Below are positions 17,114 to 24,502 of a stretch of 57,025 nt of DNA, in pieces. Within the stretch, counting starts at the first letter, position 1. Every line of letters begins with the position of its first letter. The DNA is from JBBSHE01 sp038253325 (GTDB lineage Bacteria; Actinomycetota; Actinomycetes; Propionibacteriales; Nocardioidaceae): contig JBBSHE010000019.1 in the NCBI GenBank assembly GCA_038253325.1, positions 1 to 57,025 of the forward strand. The letters are read 5' to 3'. Position numbers and translations under genes: made by a program. Below the pieces are notes generated by a model that had not been told where the DNA came from, searched no databases, and saw nothing but the letters and a program-made list of their open reading frames with translations.

Positions 17114-18079
17114 ATGCAGCAGCGTCTGGTCGGGCACTCCGGGCTCCGAGTGTCGCGGCTGGGGCTGGGGACGATGGGGTGGGGAACGGACATCGACGAG
17201 CAAGAGGCAGCCGACCAGGTTCGGGTGTTCCTCGACGCGGGCGGGACACTGATCGACACCGCTCCCGTGTACGGCGACGGGGCCAGCGAGTCCACCGTCG
17301 GATCCCTGCTTTCCGGCGGCTTCACCCGCGACCACATGGTCCTGGCCACCAAGGGTGGAATCCAGCGGCGTAACCAGACCCGGACGATCGACAGCTCCCG
17401 GCGCGCGCTGCTCGATGGCCTGGATGCATCTTTGCGCCGGCTCGGCGTCGACTGGATCGACCTGTGGCAGGTGCATGCCTGGGATTCGCTCACACCTCTC
17501 GACGAGACCCTGTCGGCGCTGGACCACGCCGTCGCGACCGGGCGGGTCCGGTACGTCGGCATCTCGAACTTCAGCGGCTGGCAGACCGCCCGGGCGGCAA
17601 CCCACCAACAGGCAGGGCCGGGCCGCATCCCGCTGGTCTCAACCCAGATGGAGTACTCGCTGTTGCAACGGGGAGTCGAACGCGAGGTCGTCCCCGCTGC
17701 GCAGGCGATGGGGATCGGCGTCTTGCCGTGGTCGCCGCTCGGCCGCGGTGTCCTCACCGGCAAGTACCGCACGGGGATCCCGTCGGACTCCCGCGGCGGC
17801 GGCGCCTGGGCGACATTCGTCGAGCCCTTTCTCGACGACACGTCGGCCCGGGTCGTCGAGGCGGTCTGCAAGGCCGCCGAAGGCCTGGAGATGTCGCCGA
17901 CGGAGGTCGCTCTGGCGTGGGTCCGTGACCGGCCCGGTGTGGTGGCCCCGATCGTGGGCGCTCGCACCGCCGCCCAGCTCCGCGGCTCGCTCACCGTCGA
18001 GGAGGTCGAGCTGCCGGACGAGATCGAGCGGGCACTCGACGACGTGTCAGCGATCGATCTCGGCTACCCGGAGGCGTGA
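17114..18079 (+). CDS. Aldo/keto reductase
   Basis: A 321-residue NADPH-dependent carbonyl reductase of the AKR barrel family. The catalytic set is visible: Asp in LIDTAPVYGDG, Tyr in the same segment, Lys in LATKGG, and His in DLWQVHAWD. The C-terminal cofactor region VAPIVGARTAAQLRGSL is typical. The start MQQRLVGHSGLRVSRLGLGT is the standard AKR N-terminus, so the in-frame codons upstream are not used. Physiological substrate unknown; the family often detoxifies aldehydes. DUF5703 follows on the same strand after 41 bp. Confidence 0.92.
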   Translation: MQQRLVGHSGLRVSRLGLGTMGWGTDIDEQEAADQVRVFLDAGGTLIDTAPVYGDGASESTVGSLLSGGFTRDHMVLATKGGIQRRNQTRTIDSSRRALLDGLDASLRRLGVDWIDLWQVHAWDSLTPLDETLSALDHAVATGRVRYVGISNFSGWQTARAATHQQAGPGRIPLVSTQMEYSLLQRGVEREVVPAAQAMGIGVLPWSPLGRGVLTGKYRTGIPSDSRGGGAWATFVEPFLDDTSARVVEAVCKAAEGLEMSPTEVALAWVRDRPGVVAPIVGARTAAQLRGSLTVEEVELPDEIERALDDVSAIDLGYPEA

Positions 18080-18120
18080 TGCGGCCGACGCCTTCGCGCA
18101 TCTGACAGCATGGTTGCGTC

Positions 18121-18351
18121 ATGGAGTACGAGTTCCAGCGCTTCTCCCTCCCGAGATCGTGGTCGCGGTCGACCGTACGTCGCCTGTTGACCGACCGCGC
18201 GGAATACGGAGGCTGGGAGCTCGCCCGCGTCCGGATCTACCCCGACGGGAGTCGGCGAGTCGAGCTGCGTCGCAGGATCATTCGGGTGCGGAGCACACTC
18301 GACGCGGCGTTCAGGCCCGCTCCAGGAACCGGTCGAACACCCGAGCGCTGA
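18121..18351 (+). CDS. DUF5703 family small protein
   Basis: A 76-residue actinobacterial protein of unknown function. The core EYEFQRFSLPRSWSRST, then AEYGGWELARVRIYPDGSRR and ELRRRIIRV, matches the DUF5703 pattern I know from Streptomyces. It has no signal or membrane segment. Its last 41 bp overlap the convergent M20 peptidase gene; the residues encoded there (about 64-76) lie after the conserved core and may be a recent extension. Confidence 0.8.
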   Translation: MEYEFQRFSLPRSWSRSTVRRLLTDRAEYGGWELARVRIYPDGSRRVELRRRIIRVRSTLDAAFRPAPGTGRTPER

Positions 18352-19639
18352 ACTCCAGGCCGTCGATCGGCACCCGCTCGTCGACGCCGTGGAACAGGCC
18401 GGTGAAGTCCAGATCGGGAGGAAGCCGCAACGGTGAGAACCCGAAGCACCGGATGCCGAGCCGGGCCCACGCCTTTCCGTCGGTGCCCCCGGACATGAGA
18501 AACGGCAGCACCGTGGCCTCCGGGTCCTCCTCGAGCAGCGATTTGCGCATGGCGTCGACGAGGTCGCCGTCAAACGGCGTCTCGAGTGCCTGGTCGCGGT
18601 GCAAGATCTCGTACGACACGTGATCCGGCAGCAGCGAGCGCAGGGTGGCGAAGAACTCGTCCTCGTAGCCGGGCAGGAACCTCCCGTCGATCGCCGCGGT
18701 CGCTTCCCCGGGGATCACGTTGACCTTGTAACCCGACTCGAGCATGGTTGGGTTGGCCGTGTTGCGGATCACCGCGCCCAGCATCCGGGCGGCCGGCCCG
18801 AAGTGCTCGAGCAGCGCGTCGGCGGTGTCTTCGTCAGCATGGATTCCGGTGATCTTCTCGACCTCGTCGAGAAACAGCCGCATCGTCGGTGTGATCCGGA
18901 TCGGCCATTCGTGCCGGCCGATCGCCGCGACCGCCTCGGCGACCGCCGTCACCGCATTGTCGGCGTTGCGCATCGAGCCGTGGCCGGCGGTTCCGTTTGC
19001 GCGGAGCCGGAGCCAGGCCATGCCCTTCTCCGCGCTCTCGACGAGATACAGCCGGTGACCGGCGACCGTCGCGCTGAACCCGCCGACCTCGCCGACGGCC
19101 TCCGTGCATCCGTCCAACAGGTCGCGATGGTGGTCGACGAGCCAGTGGGCACCCTTCTGGCTGCCTGCCTCCTCGTCGGCGGTGAACGCGAGGGTCACCG
19201 GTCGCCGGGGAGCGCTGCCGCTGCGTGCCCGGGCGCGGACGACGGACAGGATCGACGCGTCGAAGTCCTTCATGTCGACGGCACCGCGTCCCCACACGAA
19301 CCCGTCGATGACCTCAGCAGAGAACGGATCCACCTTCCAGTCGTGCCTGGCTGCGGGGACGACGTCCAGGTGGCCGTGTACGAGCAACCGGTCGGTCGCA
19401 TCGGGGTCGCCCCAGTGCGCGATCACGTTCGTCCGGCCCGGAGCGGACTCGATGATTTGCGGCTCGATACCAACGTCGGACAGCAGACCGGCCACGTACT
19501 CCGCCGCGAGCCGCTCCCCTGGTCCGCGGTCGTCGCCGTAGTTCGTGGTGTCCATCCGGATCAGCGTCCGGCAGATGTCGACGACCTCGGCCTCTGGCGT
19601 GTACGACGACCGCGGCTGCACGGTCTGCTTGTCGGTCAT
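18311..19639 (-). CDS. M20/M25/M40 family metallopeptidase
   Basis: A 442-residue dizinc amidohydrolase/peptidase. Metal and catalytic motifs are in order: HGHLDVVPA (His, Asp), GRGAVDMKDFD (bridging Asp), TADEEAGSQKGAHW (catalytic Glu and metal Glu), a dimerisation lid (ANGTAGHGSMRNADN), and SGGTDGKAW near the C-terminus (last His/Asp region). This group includes carboxypeptidases, acetyl-deacetylases and DapE-like enzymes; the substrate is not assignable. The ATG follows a GGGAG site by a normal distance, which excludes the longer frame upstream. It is convergent with DUF5703 and divergent from tRNA-Leu. Confidence 0.9.
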   Translation of the reverse strand: MTDKQTVQPRSSYTPEAEVVDICRTLIRMDTTNYGDDRGPGERLAAEYVAGLLSDVGIEPQIIESAPGRTNVIAHWGDPDATDRLLVHGHLDVVPAARHDWKVDPFSAEVIDGFVWGRGAVDMKDFDASILSVVRARARSGSAPRRPVTLAFTADEEAGSQKGAHWLVDHHRDLLDGCTEAVGEVGGFSATVAGHRLYLVESAEKGMAWLRLRANGTAGHGSMRNADNAVTAVAEAVAAIGRHEWPIRITPTMRLFLDEVEKITGIHADEDTADALLEHFGPAARMLGAVIRNTANPTMLESGYKVNVIPGEATAAIDGRFLPGYEDEFFATLRSLLPDHVSYEILHRDQALETPFDGDLVDAMRKSLLEEDPEATVLPFLMSGGTDGKAWARLGIRCFGFSPLRLPPDLDFTGLFHGVDERVPIDGLEFSARVFDRFLERA

Positions 19640-19709
19640 GGGGCCATTCTCCCGCTCTACCCCGCGTCGGTTGTCGCGAAGGTCCCCGTCCCGTTGCACT
19701 GAAGCGGGG

Positions 19710-19739
19710 GTGAAGGGTCCGTGCTTGCTTTGCTAGAGT
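19710..19739 (+). promoter_or_regulatory. Putative promoter of tRNA-Leu
   Basis: TAGAGT at 19734-19739 is a good -10, 34 nt before the mature tRNA end. GTGAAG at 19710-19715 is the best -35, with an 18-bp spacer. Confidence 0.4.
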
Positions 19740-19773
19740 TGCCTGTCGCTTCCAGGTACGACCTGGTACCCAC

Positions 19774-19859
19774 GTCCGGGTGGCGGAATTGGCAGACGCG
19801 CTAGCTTGAGGTGCTAGTGCCCTCAATTGGGCATGGGGGTTCAAGTCCCCCCTCGGACA
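19774..19859 (+). tRNA. tRNA-Leu (anticodon GAG)
   Basis: The full cloverleaf folds by eye. The acceptor arms are GTCCGGG and CTCGGAC with one G-T pair. The anticodon stem CTAGC/GCTAG (19801-19805 and 19813-19817) carries the loop TTGAGGT, with GAG at 19808-19810. There is a long class II variable arm, TGCCC-TCAATT-GGGCA, and a T arm GGGGG-TTCAAGT-CCCCC. The discriminator is A19859. CCA is not encoded. It reads leucine codons CTC and CTT. Confidence 0.97.
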
Positions 19860-19865
19860 CAATGA

Positions 19866-19891
19866 AACCGCAGGTCGCACGGCCTGCGGTT
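19866..19891 (+). terminator. Terminator hairpin after tRNA-Leu
   Basis: A perfect 9-bp inverted repeat, AACCGCAGG (19866-19874) and CCTGCGGTT (19883-19891), with an 8-nt loop, 7 nt after the tRNA. There is no T run, as is common for actinomycete terminators. Confidence 0.65.
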
Positions 19892-19967
19892 CGGTGCATC
19901 CGGGCCTGTTTGCTAACCGCTCACGCGCGCCCACGAGGGTGACCGTCGGTAAACGTCCGAACCGAAG

Positions 19968-20921
19968 TCAATGGGTCGTGCCGAAGCTCGTCGCCGCTTG
20001 TTCGAAGCCGATTTCAGTATCGTGTGCCGTCTCGACGACTGCAGCTGCGGTGACCAGGATCAAGGTTGTCACTGCCAACGCGAGCGTCGGACGGCGCGGT
20101 GGTGGGGGCGACAGCAGCGCCTGCGCTCTGATCGGCACACCGGACTCGACAGCGTGCAACGCGGCCGACAGTAGGATTTTTCCGTCAGGACGGTTCGGTC
20201 CTACGCGTGCCCTCGCCAGAGCGGCGCGCGCTAGGGCTCGGGCGGCTAGTTGCCTGTCACCGACGTCTTCGGCGGCGATCTCGTCCGCCCAGCGCTCAAC
20301 GGCCGATCGTACGGCTGCCGCGGTCGGCCGCAAGAACGGGTTGGCCGCGGCGGCGAGGTCGGCACACTGCAGGTACAGCTGGTGGTGACATCTGAGATGT
20401 GCTGACTCGTGTGCCAGCAGGACTCGTCGCTCGTCGGTGGGTAAGGCGCGCAGCATTGCGGTCGAGACCACAACCCGGCCCCTGAGACCGGGTAGGGCGA
20501 ACGCCTCGGGCCGGTCGTCCTTCCATACCACGAGGCCGCCCGCGTCGGCGGGAAGACTGCGGCATAGCAATGCGGCGGCTGCTAGGTCTCGTCCGGCCCG
20601 AAACATCCGGTGGGAGGTTGCGATGACCAGCGCTACTGCGGCGGCGCCGGCGACCGCACCAACCGGGATGGGGACGGAGTCGCCGCTCTTCAGGATGGCT
20701 ACCGACCAGTGGCCGACGGCGGCGACCGGGCCGAGTTGGGCCACAACCACGAAACCCGCGACAGCCAGGACAAATCCGGTCCCGAGCGCGGTCACCAGTG
20801 CGGTAATGGTGAGAAGCCTGACGGCCGTTGCCGGATGAAGCAACCGGGTTAGCCGGGGGCCGATGAACCACAACAACACACTGACGGCCAACGGCAGGTA
20901 CATCGCGGAACCCACGATCAA
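19968..20921 (-). CDS. M56 family membrane metalloprotease (BlaR1/MecR1-like, no sensor domain)
   Basis: A 317-residue membrane protease. Three N-terminal hydrophobic helices (near 5-20, 33-60, 85-105) precede the zinc motif LLAHESAHLRCHH (HExxH), followed by ERWADEIAAEDVGDRQ with the third ligand region; a final helix (TLALAVTTLILVTAAAVV) lies near the end. In BlaR1 systems such a protease removes the BlaI repressor after signal detection. This one lacks the C-terminal penicillin-binding sensor, like many actinobacterial M56 proteins. It overlaps the BlaI-type gene by 4 bp, so the two form a signalling pair. Confidence 0.88.
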   Translation of the reverse strand: MIVGSAMYLPLAVSVLLWFIGPRLTRLLHPATAVRLLTITALVTALGTGFVLAVAGFVVVAQLGPVAAVGHWSVAILKSGDSVPIPVGAVAGAAAVALVIATSHRMFRAGRDLAAAALLCRSLPADAGGLVVWKDDRPEAFALPGLRGRVVVSTAMLRALPTDERRVLLAHESAHLRCHHQLYLQCADLAAAANPFLRPTAAAVRSAVERWADEIAAEDVGDRQLAARALARAALARARVGPNRPDGKILLSAALHAVESGVPIRAQALLSPPPPRRPTLALAVTTLILVTAAAVVETAHDTEIGFEQAATSFGTTH

Positions 20922-21304
20922 CCTTCCGTCTCGGACTTGTGCCCGCTGTTGAGTAGGTCCGTCAGCATCTGCTCGTCGCGTGGGCTGAGGTCGGCGACGA
21001 ACCGGGCAAGTACTCCGGCCCTGTCGTCGCCGGCTTCGAGGACAACTCGCATCCGATGCGCGGCCAGGGACGCGTCGACGTCCGAAGGAGAACCGGTCAG
21101 TGCGTAGGTGAACGCACGGCCGGAACGGGCGCGGTCCAACGCGCCCTTGGTGTACAAGCGGGCCAAGGTCGTCATCACGGTGGTGTAGGCCAAACCGCCC
21201 AGCTCTTCGAGTACCTCACCGGCCGTCATGGGTCGGCCGGCCGCCCCGATGCACGCCAAGATCTCTCTCTCCAGGCCACCACGAGGGCGTGTAGTCGAAG
21301 GCAT
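20918..21304 (-). CDS. BlaI/MecI/CopY family transcriptional repressor
   Basis: A 128-residue winged-helix repressor. The DNA-binding half reads LEREILACIGAAGRPMTAGE, then TTVMTTLARLYTKGAL and a wing with RSGRAFTYALT; the second half is the dimerisation helix bundle (VLARFVADLSPRDEQMLTDLL). The ATG at 21302-21304 follows GGGAAG; longer in-frame codons upstream run through the operator and are rejected. It is paired with the M56 protease. The 19-bp palindrome at 21322-21340, just upstream, is its probable operator and is shared with the divergent PAP2 operon. Confidence 0.92.
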   Translation of the reverse strand: MPSTTRPRGGLEREILACIGAAGRPMTAGEVLEELGGLAYTTVMTTLARLYTKGALDRARSGRAFTYALTGSPSDVDASLAAHRMRVVLEAGDDRAGVLARFVADLSPRDEQMLTDLLNSGHKSETEG

Positions 21305-21321
21305 ACGAACTTCCCATCGTC

Positions 21322-21340
21322 TACTATCATCGTGATAGTA
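21322..21340. promoter_or_regulatory. Palindromic operator, probable BlaI-type repressor site
   Basis: TACTATCATCGTGATAGTA is a perfect inverted repeat: 8-bp arms TACTATCA/TGATAGTA around TCG. It is 17 bp before the repressor ATG and 61 bp before the PAP2 ATG. AT-rich dyads with TACT/AGTA ends are usual for BlaI-family operators. It is strikingly AT-rich for this genome. Confidence 0.72.
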
Positions 21341-21355
21341 CGACCGAGTCGGTCG
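21341..21355. promoter_or_regulatory. Second palindrome abutting the BlaI-type operator
   Basis: CGACCGA-G-TCGGTCG, 7-bp arms around one base, directly adjoining the AT-rich dyad on the PAP2 side. It could be a site for a second regulator or an RNA hairpin in the PAP2 leader. Unassigned. Confidence 0.4.
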
Positions 21356-21371
21356 TAACAGTCTTTCACAC

Positions 21372-21393
21372 GGGTGCGGCCTAGGGCGCACCC
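21372..21393 (+). promoter_or_regulatory. Leader hairpin abutting the ribosome site of the PAP2 gene
   Basis: GGGTGCG (21372-21378) pairs with CGCACCC (21387-21393) over an 8-nt loop. The ribosome site AAAGGA (21394-21399) follows at once and the ATG is at 21402. The hairpin could tune access to the ribosome site. Confidence 0.35.
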
Positions 21394-21401
21394 AAAGGAC
21401 C

Positions 21402-22049
21402 ATGGACTCGCTTCGCAACCTCGACGACCGACTGTTCTTCGACATCAATTCGCTGGCCCGTCACACCGGCTGGTTACACGAGCCGATGTTGACCTACGCA
21501 CAGTACGGCATCGTGATCTTCGGGCTCCTCCTGTTCGCCGGGCTGGTGATGACCCGCCATGCTCCATCCCGGCATCTCGCCCGCGCCGGATGGACCGGTC
21601 TCGCCGCCTTGATCGCCGTCGCCGTCAACCAACCCCTCACCCACCTTGTCAACGAGGCACGTCCCTACACCACGCACCCGCATGCACTGCTTCTGGCGTC
21701 GCGTTCGAACGACCTCTCCTTTCCTTCCGACCACGCCGTGATGGCCGGGGCTGTCGCCGCTGGTCTGTGGCTGGTCTCACGACGGCTCGCCTTGGTCGCG
21801 ACCGCGGCCGCGGCGGTGATGGCATTCGCCCGTGTCTATGTCGGCGCCCACTATCCCTGGGACGTGATCGGCGGTCTCACCGTCGGCGCCAGCGTCGCCG
21901 TGTTGGGCTGGCTGCTGCTCGGCACACCGCTCGTCGCGCTGACAAGCTGGCTGCGCAACCGACCGGGATTGCGAAACCTGTTCTTCGAGACGCCCCCGCA
22001 GCCACTGGGTCCGACGGCTACGACCACGGCGACCTCGACCAGGCCATGA
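21402..22049 (+). CDS. PAP2 family phosphatase, BcrC-like (probable undecaprenyl-diphosphatase)
   Basis: A 215-residue membrane phosphatase. The PAP2 motifs are LTHLVNEARPYTTHPHALLL (motif 1, ARP), SNDLSFPSDHAVMAG (motif 2, SxDH) and ARVYVGAHYPWDVIGG (motif 3, catalytic His). The spacing and the NDLSFPSDH form resemble BcrC/YbjG, which hydrolyse undecaprenyl diphosphate, rather than phosphatidylglycerophosphatase. About five or six helices; the tail is rich in Pro and Thr. AAAGGA precedes the ATG. First gene of the operon opposite the BlaI/M56 pair; it overlaps dedA by 4 bp. Confidence 0.87.
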   Translation: MDSLRNLDDRLFFDINSLARHTGWLHEPMLTYAQYGIVIFGLLLFAGLVMTRHAPSRHLARAGWTGLAALIAVAVNQPLTHLVNEARPYTTHPHALLLASRSNDLSFPSDHAVMAGAVAAGLWLVSRRLALVATAAAAVMAFARVYVGAHYPWDVIGGLTVGASVAVLGWLLLGTPLVALTSWLRNRPGLRNLFFETPPQPLGPTATTTATSTRP

Positions 22050-22657
22050 CCAGCATTGTCGACCACCTCCTGAATGCACCCGCGTGGGCTGTCTACACCA
22101 TCGTTGGTCTCGTGGTTTTTGCAGAAGACGCACTCTTCGTCGGGTTCGTGCTCCCCGGCGAAACCGTCGCCATCCTGGGTGGCGTAGCGGCAAGCCGCGG
22201 CCACCTACCGGTTCTAGGAGTCATCGTCGTCGTTGTGGCCGCCGCCATCGTCGGGGACAGCGTCGGATACCAGATCGGCCGGCAAGTCGGTACGCGGATC
22301 CTGCGACTTGGTGTTTTCGATAAGCGCAGACAACGGCTTGACGACGCCCGAGACTTCCTCGCCCGACGCGGCGGATCTGCTGTGTTCCTGGGTCGCTGGG
22401 TCGCGTTCTTCCGCGCCGTCATGCCCGCCCTGGCCGGCACCGCAAGAATGCCCTACCTCAAGTTCCTGGCGTTCAATGCCGCCGGCGGCATCATCTGGGG
22501 CATCGCCGTCGTGCTCGCCGGCTACTACGCCGGAGAGTCCTACAAGAAGATCGAACAAGCGATAGGTCGCGGCGGAGCCCTCGTGGTCCTCGGCCTCGCC
22601 TTGACAGCCGTGGTCATCTGGCAACTTCGCCGCCACCGAACGGCGACCGAGCGATGA
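22046..22657 (+). CDS. DedA family membrane protein
   Basis: A 203-residue SNARE-associated/DedA protein. Members include flippases that return undecaprenyl phosphate or other lipids across the membrane. Family segments are FAEDALFVGFVLPGETVAIL near residue 25, GDSVGYQIGRQVGTRIL, RRGGSAVFLGRWVAFFRAVM (with the conserved GR and R), PALAGTARMPYLKFLAFNAA, and GYYAGESYKKIE. The ATG overlaps the stop of the PAP2 gene (ATGA), so the two are translationally coupled; together they could hydrolyse and recycle the wall lipid carrier. The longer frame upstream only shadows PAP2. Confidence 0.92.
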   Translation: MTSIVDHLLNAPAWAVYTIVGLVVFAEDALFVGFVLPGETVAILGGVAASRGHLPVLGVIVVVVAAAIVGDSVGYQIGRQVGTRILRLGVFDKRRQRLDDARDFLARRGGSAVFLGRWVAFFRAVMPALAGTARMPYLKFLAFNAAGGIIWGIAVVLAGYYAGESYKKIEQAIGRGGALVVLGLALTAVVIWQLRRHRTATER

Positions 22658-22751
22658 AAGTTGCCATTGGTAGGGCGATTGTCGTCGCACCTTCCGACGA
22701 GACGGCCCTCTCGGACGCCCTCACCTGGCATGTTGGCCGACGGCGGCGTTC

Positions 22752-23663
22752 GTGGTAAGCGTTCCTGGCGCCGATGAGCCGTGGCCCGCGTCGGATGGGC
22801 AGCGATCCGATCAAGCCGCCAAGGTAGAGGTGCCGCGTTTCAGCGTGGTCATTCCAGCGTTCAACGAGGCGAGCTACCTGGAAGACTGTCTGCGGTCGCT
22901 AGCCGGTCAGGACTTCGCCGGACTGGTCGAGGTGATCGTCGTGGACAACAACAGCACGGACGACACGGCCATCATCGCGCAGGCGAGAGGCGCCACGGTA
23001 GTCCGGGAGGACGAACCCGGAGTGTGCTCTGCCCGACAACGCGGGACTGAGCGGAGCCGCGGCGAGATCATCGTGTCGACCGATGCCGACACGACCTTTG
23101 CCCGTGGCTGGCTGTCAAGTATCGACCGGGCCTTTGACCGCAACCCGACGTGTGTCGCGGTCGCCGGGCCTTGTCGCTTCGTCGGCGGCCCGCTCTGGGC
23201 GGCCGCGTACCCGAAACTACTCTTCGGTCTGGTCCACCTGCTGTATCTCGCTACTGGCAGGGTCTGCTATGTCACGGCCACCAATCTCGCGTTCCGCAGG
23301 GATGCCTGGTCAGGCTATGACACCCGGTTGACCCAGGGCGGCGACGAGCTTGACCTGCTTCGCCGGTTGCGGTCACGAGGACGGGTGGTATTCGACCTGC
23401 ATGAGCCCACGCGCACCTCGGCACGTCGACTTGACCGGGGACTGTTCTACAACATCGCCATCACGTTCTTGTTCTACTACGTGCTCGGATATTGCCTGAA
23501 CAGGCTGTTCCATCGCCGGCTGCTGGGCACAGCGCCGGCCTTCCGCGGCCCCGCAGGTTCGAGTACGTCACCGCGATGGCACGGCCACCTGGCCACCGCT
23601 TGCGTCCTACTTGTGCTTGTGTTCCTCGGCGGGAGCGCTCGTGAGTTGGTGGTCATGGTATGA
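22752..23663 (+). CDS. Glycosyltransferase family 2
   Basis: A 303-residue GT-A enzyme transferring a sugar from a nucleotide- or lipid-linked donor. The nucleotide-binding region is FSVVIPAFNEASYLEDCLRS with VIVVDNNSTDDTAII; the metal-binding DxD is in VSTDADTTF; the acceptor region includes LAFRRDAWSGYDTRLTQGGD, where GGDELDL corresponds to the catalytic ED. One or two hydrophobic stretches near the C-terminus (ITFLFYYVLGYCLN and the end) suggest membrane attachment. Start GTG at 22752, 94 bp after dedA, without a strong ribosome site. It overlaps the deacetylase gene by 4 bp. Confidence 0.87.
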   Translation: MVSVPGADEPWPASDGQRSDQAAKVEVPRFSVVIPAFNEASYLEDCLRSLAGQDFAGLVEVIVVDNNSTDDTAIIAQARGATVVREDEPGVCSARQRGTERSRGEIIVSTDADTTFARGWLSSIDRAFDRNPTCVAVAGPCRFVGGPLWAAAYPKLLFGLVHLLYLATGRVCYVTATNLAFRRDAWSGYDTRLTQGGDELDLLRRLRSRGRVVFDLHEPTRTSARRLDRGLFYNIAITFLFYYVLGYCLNRLFHRRLLGTAPAFRGPAGSSTSPRWHGHLATACVLLVLVFLGGSARELVVMV

Positions 23664-24502
23664 GGCCGATAACGCTTCATGAACGGAGCCGGCAGATCTT
23701 GAGCGGCCGTCATGCGGCCGCTGGCTCCTGCGGCCTGCTGGCCGCGTCGTACTGGACGCTGATGTCGCCGTACTCGCAGCTGCTGGGGCCGTTCCCGTAC
23801 CGTGGAGCGACCGAGGAGAAGGTCGTCGCGCTGACGTTCGATGACGGTCCCAACGAACCGTACACCTCGCAGATCGCGGACCTCCTTGACGAACGCGGCA
23901 TCCAGGCGACGTTCTTCCAGGTGGGCAAGTGTGTGGAGCACTTCCCTGACGTCACGAGACGCTTGGCGTCCGCTGGCCACGTGATCGGGGATCACAGTTA
24001 CTCCCACGAGTTCCGCACGTGCGTGGGACGCCGTTCGCTGCATACCGAGCACCGGCAAGCCGAGGAGGTGTTCCTCCAGGTGCTCGGCCGCCGGCCAGCG
24101 CTGTACCGACCGCCCTGGTTGCTACGCACCCCAGCGCTGCTGCACATACTGCGGGAGCGCGACGTCCAGCCGGTTTCAGGCGTCTTCTGCCACCCGCTCG
24201 AGGTGCTTCAACCTGATCCTCATCGGATTGCTGAAGCTGCACTGGCCAAGGCACGACCAGGTTGCATCCTGATCTTCCACGACGGGTATGACGCCAAAGG
24301 CGCTGACCGCAGCAACACGGTAGAGGGCGTCAAGATCGTCATACACCGACTCAGTAGCGCCGGATACCGGTTCACGACCGTCGACCGCCTGCTCGGGGTC
24401 CCCGCCTACACCAGCCGCAGTGGGGACCAGCGGAACGCGTCACTCGCTGGTCGATCTGAACATGTACCGCCGAGACCACGGATAGGCCGCGTGCCCTCGT
24501 GA
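23660..24502 (+). CDS. Polysaccharide deacetylase family protein (NodB domain)
   Basis: A 280-residue carbohydrate esterase 4 type deacetylase, probably acting on an N-acetylated envelope sugar or the product of the adjacent glycosyltransferase. Motif 1 is VALTFDDGPNEPY (catalytic Asp and metal Asp), motif 2 VIGDHSYSHEF (metal histidines HxxxH), motif 3 ALYRPPWLL (the usual RPPxG with Leu-Leu at the end), then GCILIFHDGYD with the catalytic His. A weak hydrophobic segment near residues 20-35 may anchor it. ATGA overlap with the glycosyltransferase and GTGA overlap with the broken PAP2 gene mark one operon. Confidence 0.87.
   Translation: MRPITLHERSRQILSGRHAAAGSCGLLAASYWTLMSPYSQLLGPFPYRGATEEKVVALTFDDGPNEPYTSQIADLLDERGIQATFFQVGKCVEHFPDVTRRLASAGHVIGDHSYSHEFRTCVGRRSLHTEHRQAEEVFLQVLGRRPALYRPPWLLRTPALLHILRERDVQPVSGVFCHPLEVLQPDPHRIAEAALAKARPGCILIFHDGYDAKGADRSNTVEGVKIVIHRLSSAGYRFTTVDRLLGVPAYTSRSGDQRNASLAGRSEHVPPRPRIGRVPS

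Noticed and set aside
17041..17994. N-terminal extension of the F420-type oxidoreductase
   Set aside because: The extra ~317 residues are low-complexity and lie antisense to the aldo/keto reductase. The family start is at 17040 with a -10 box 7 nt before it.
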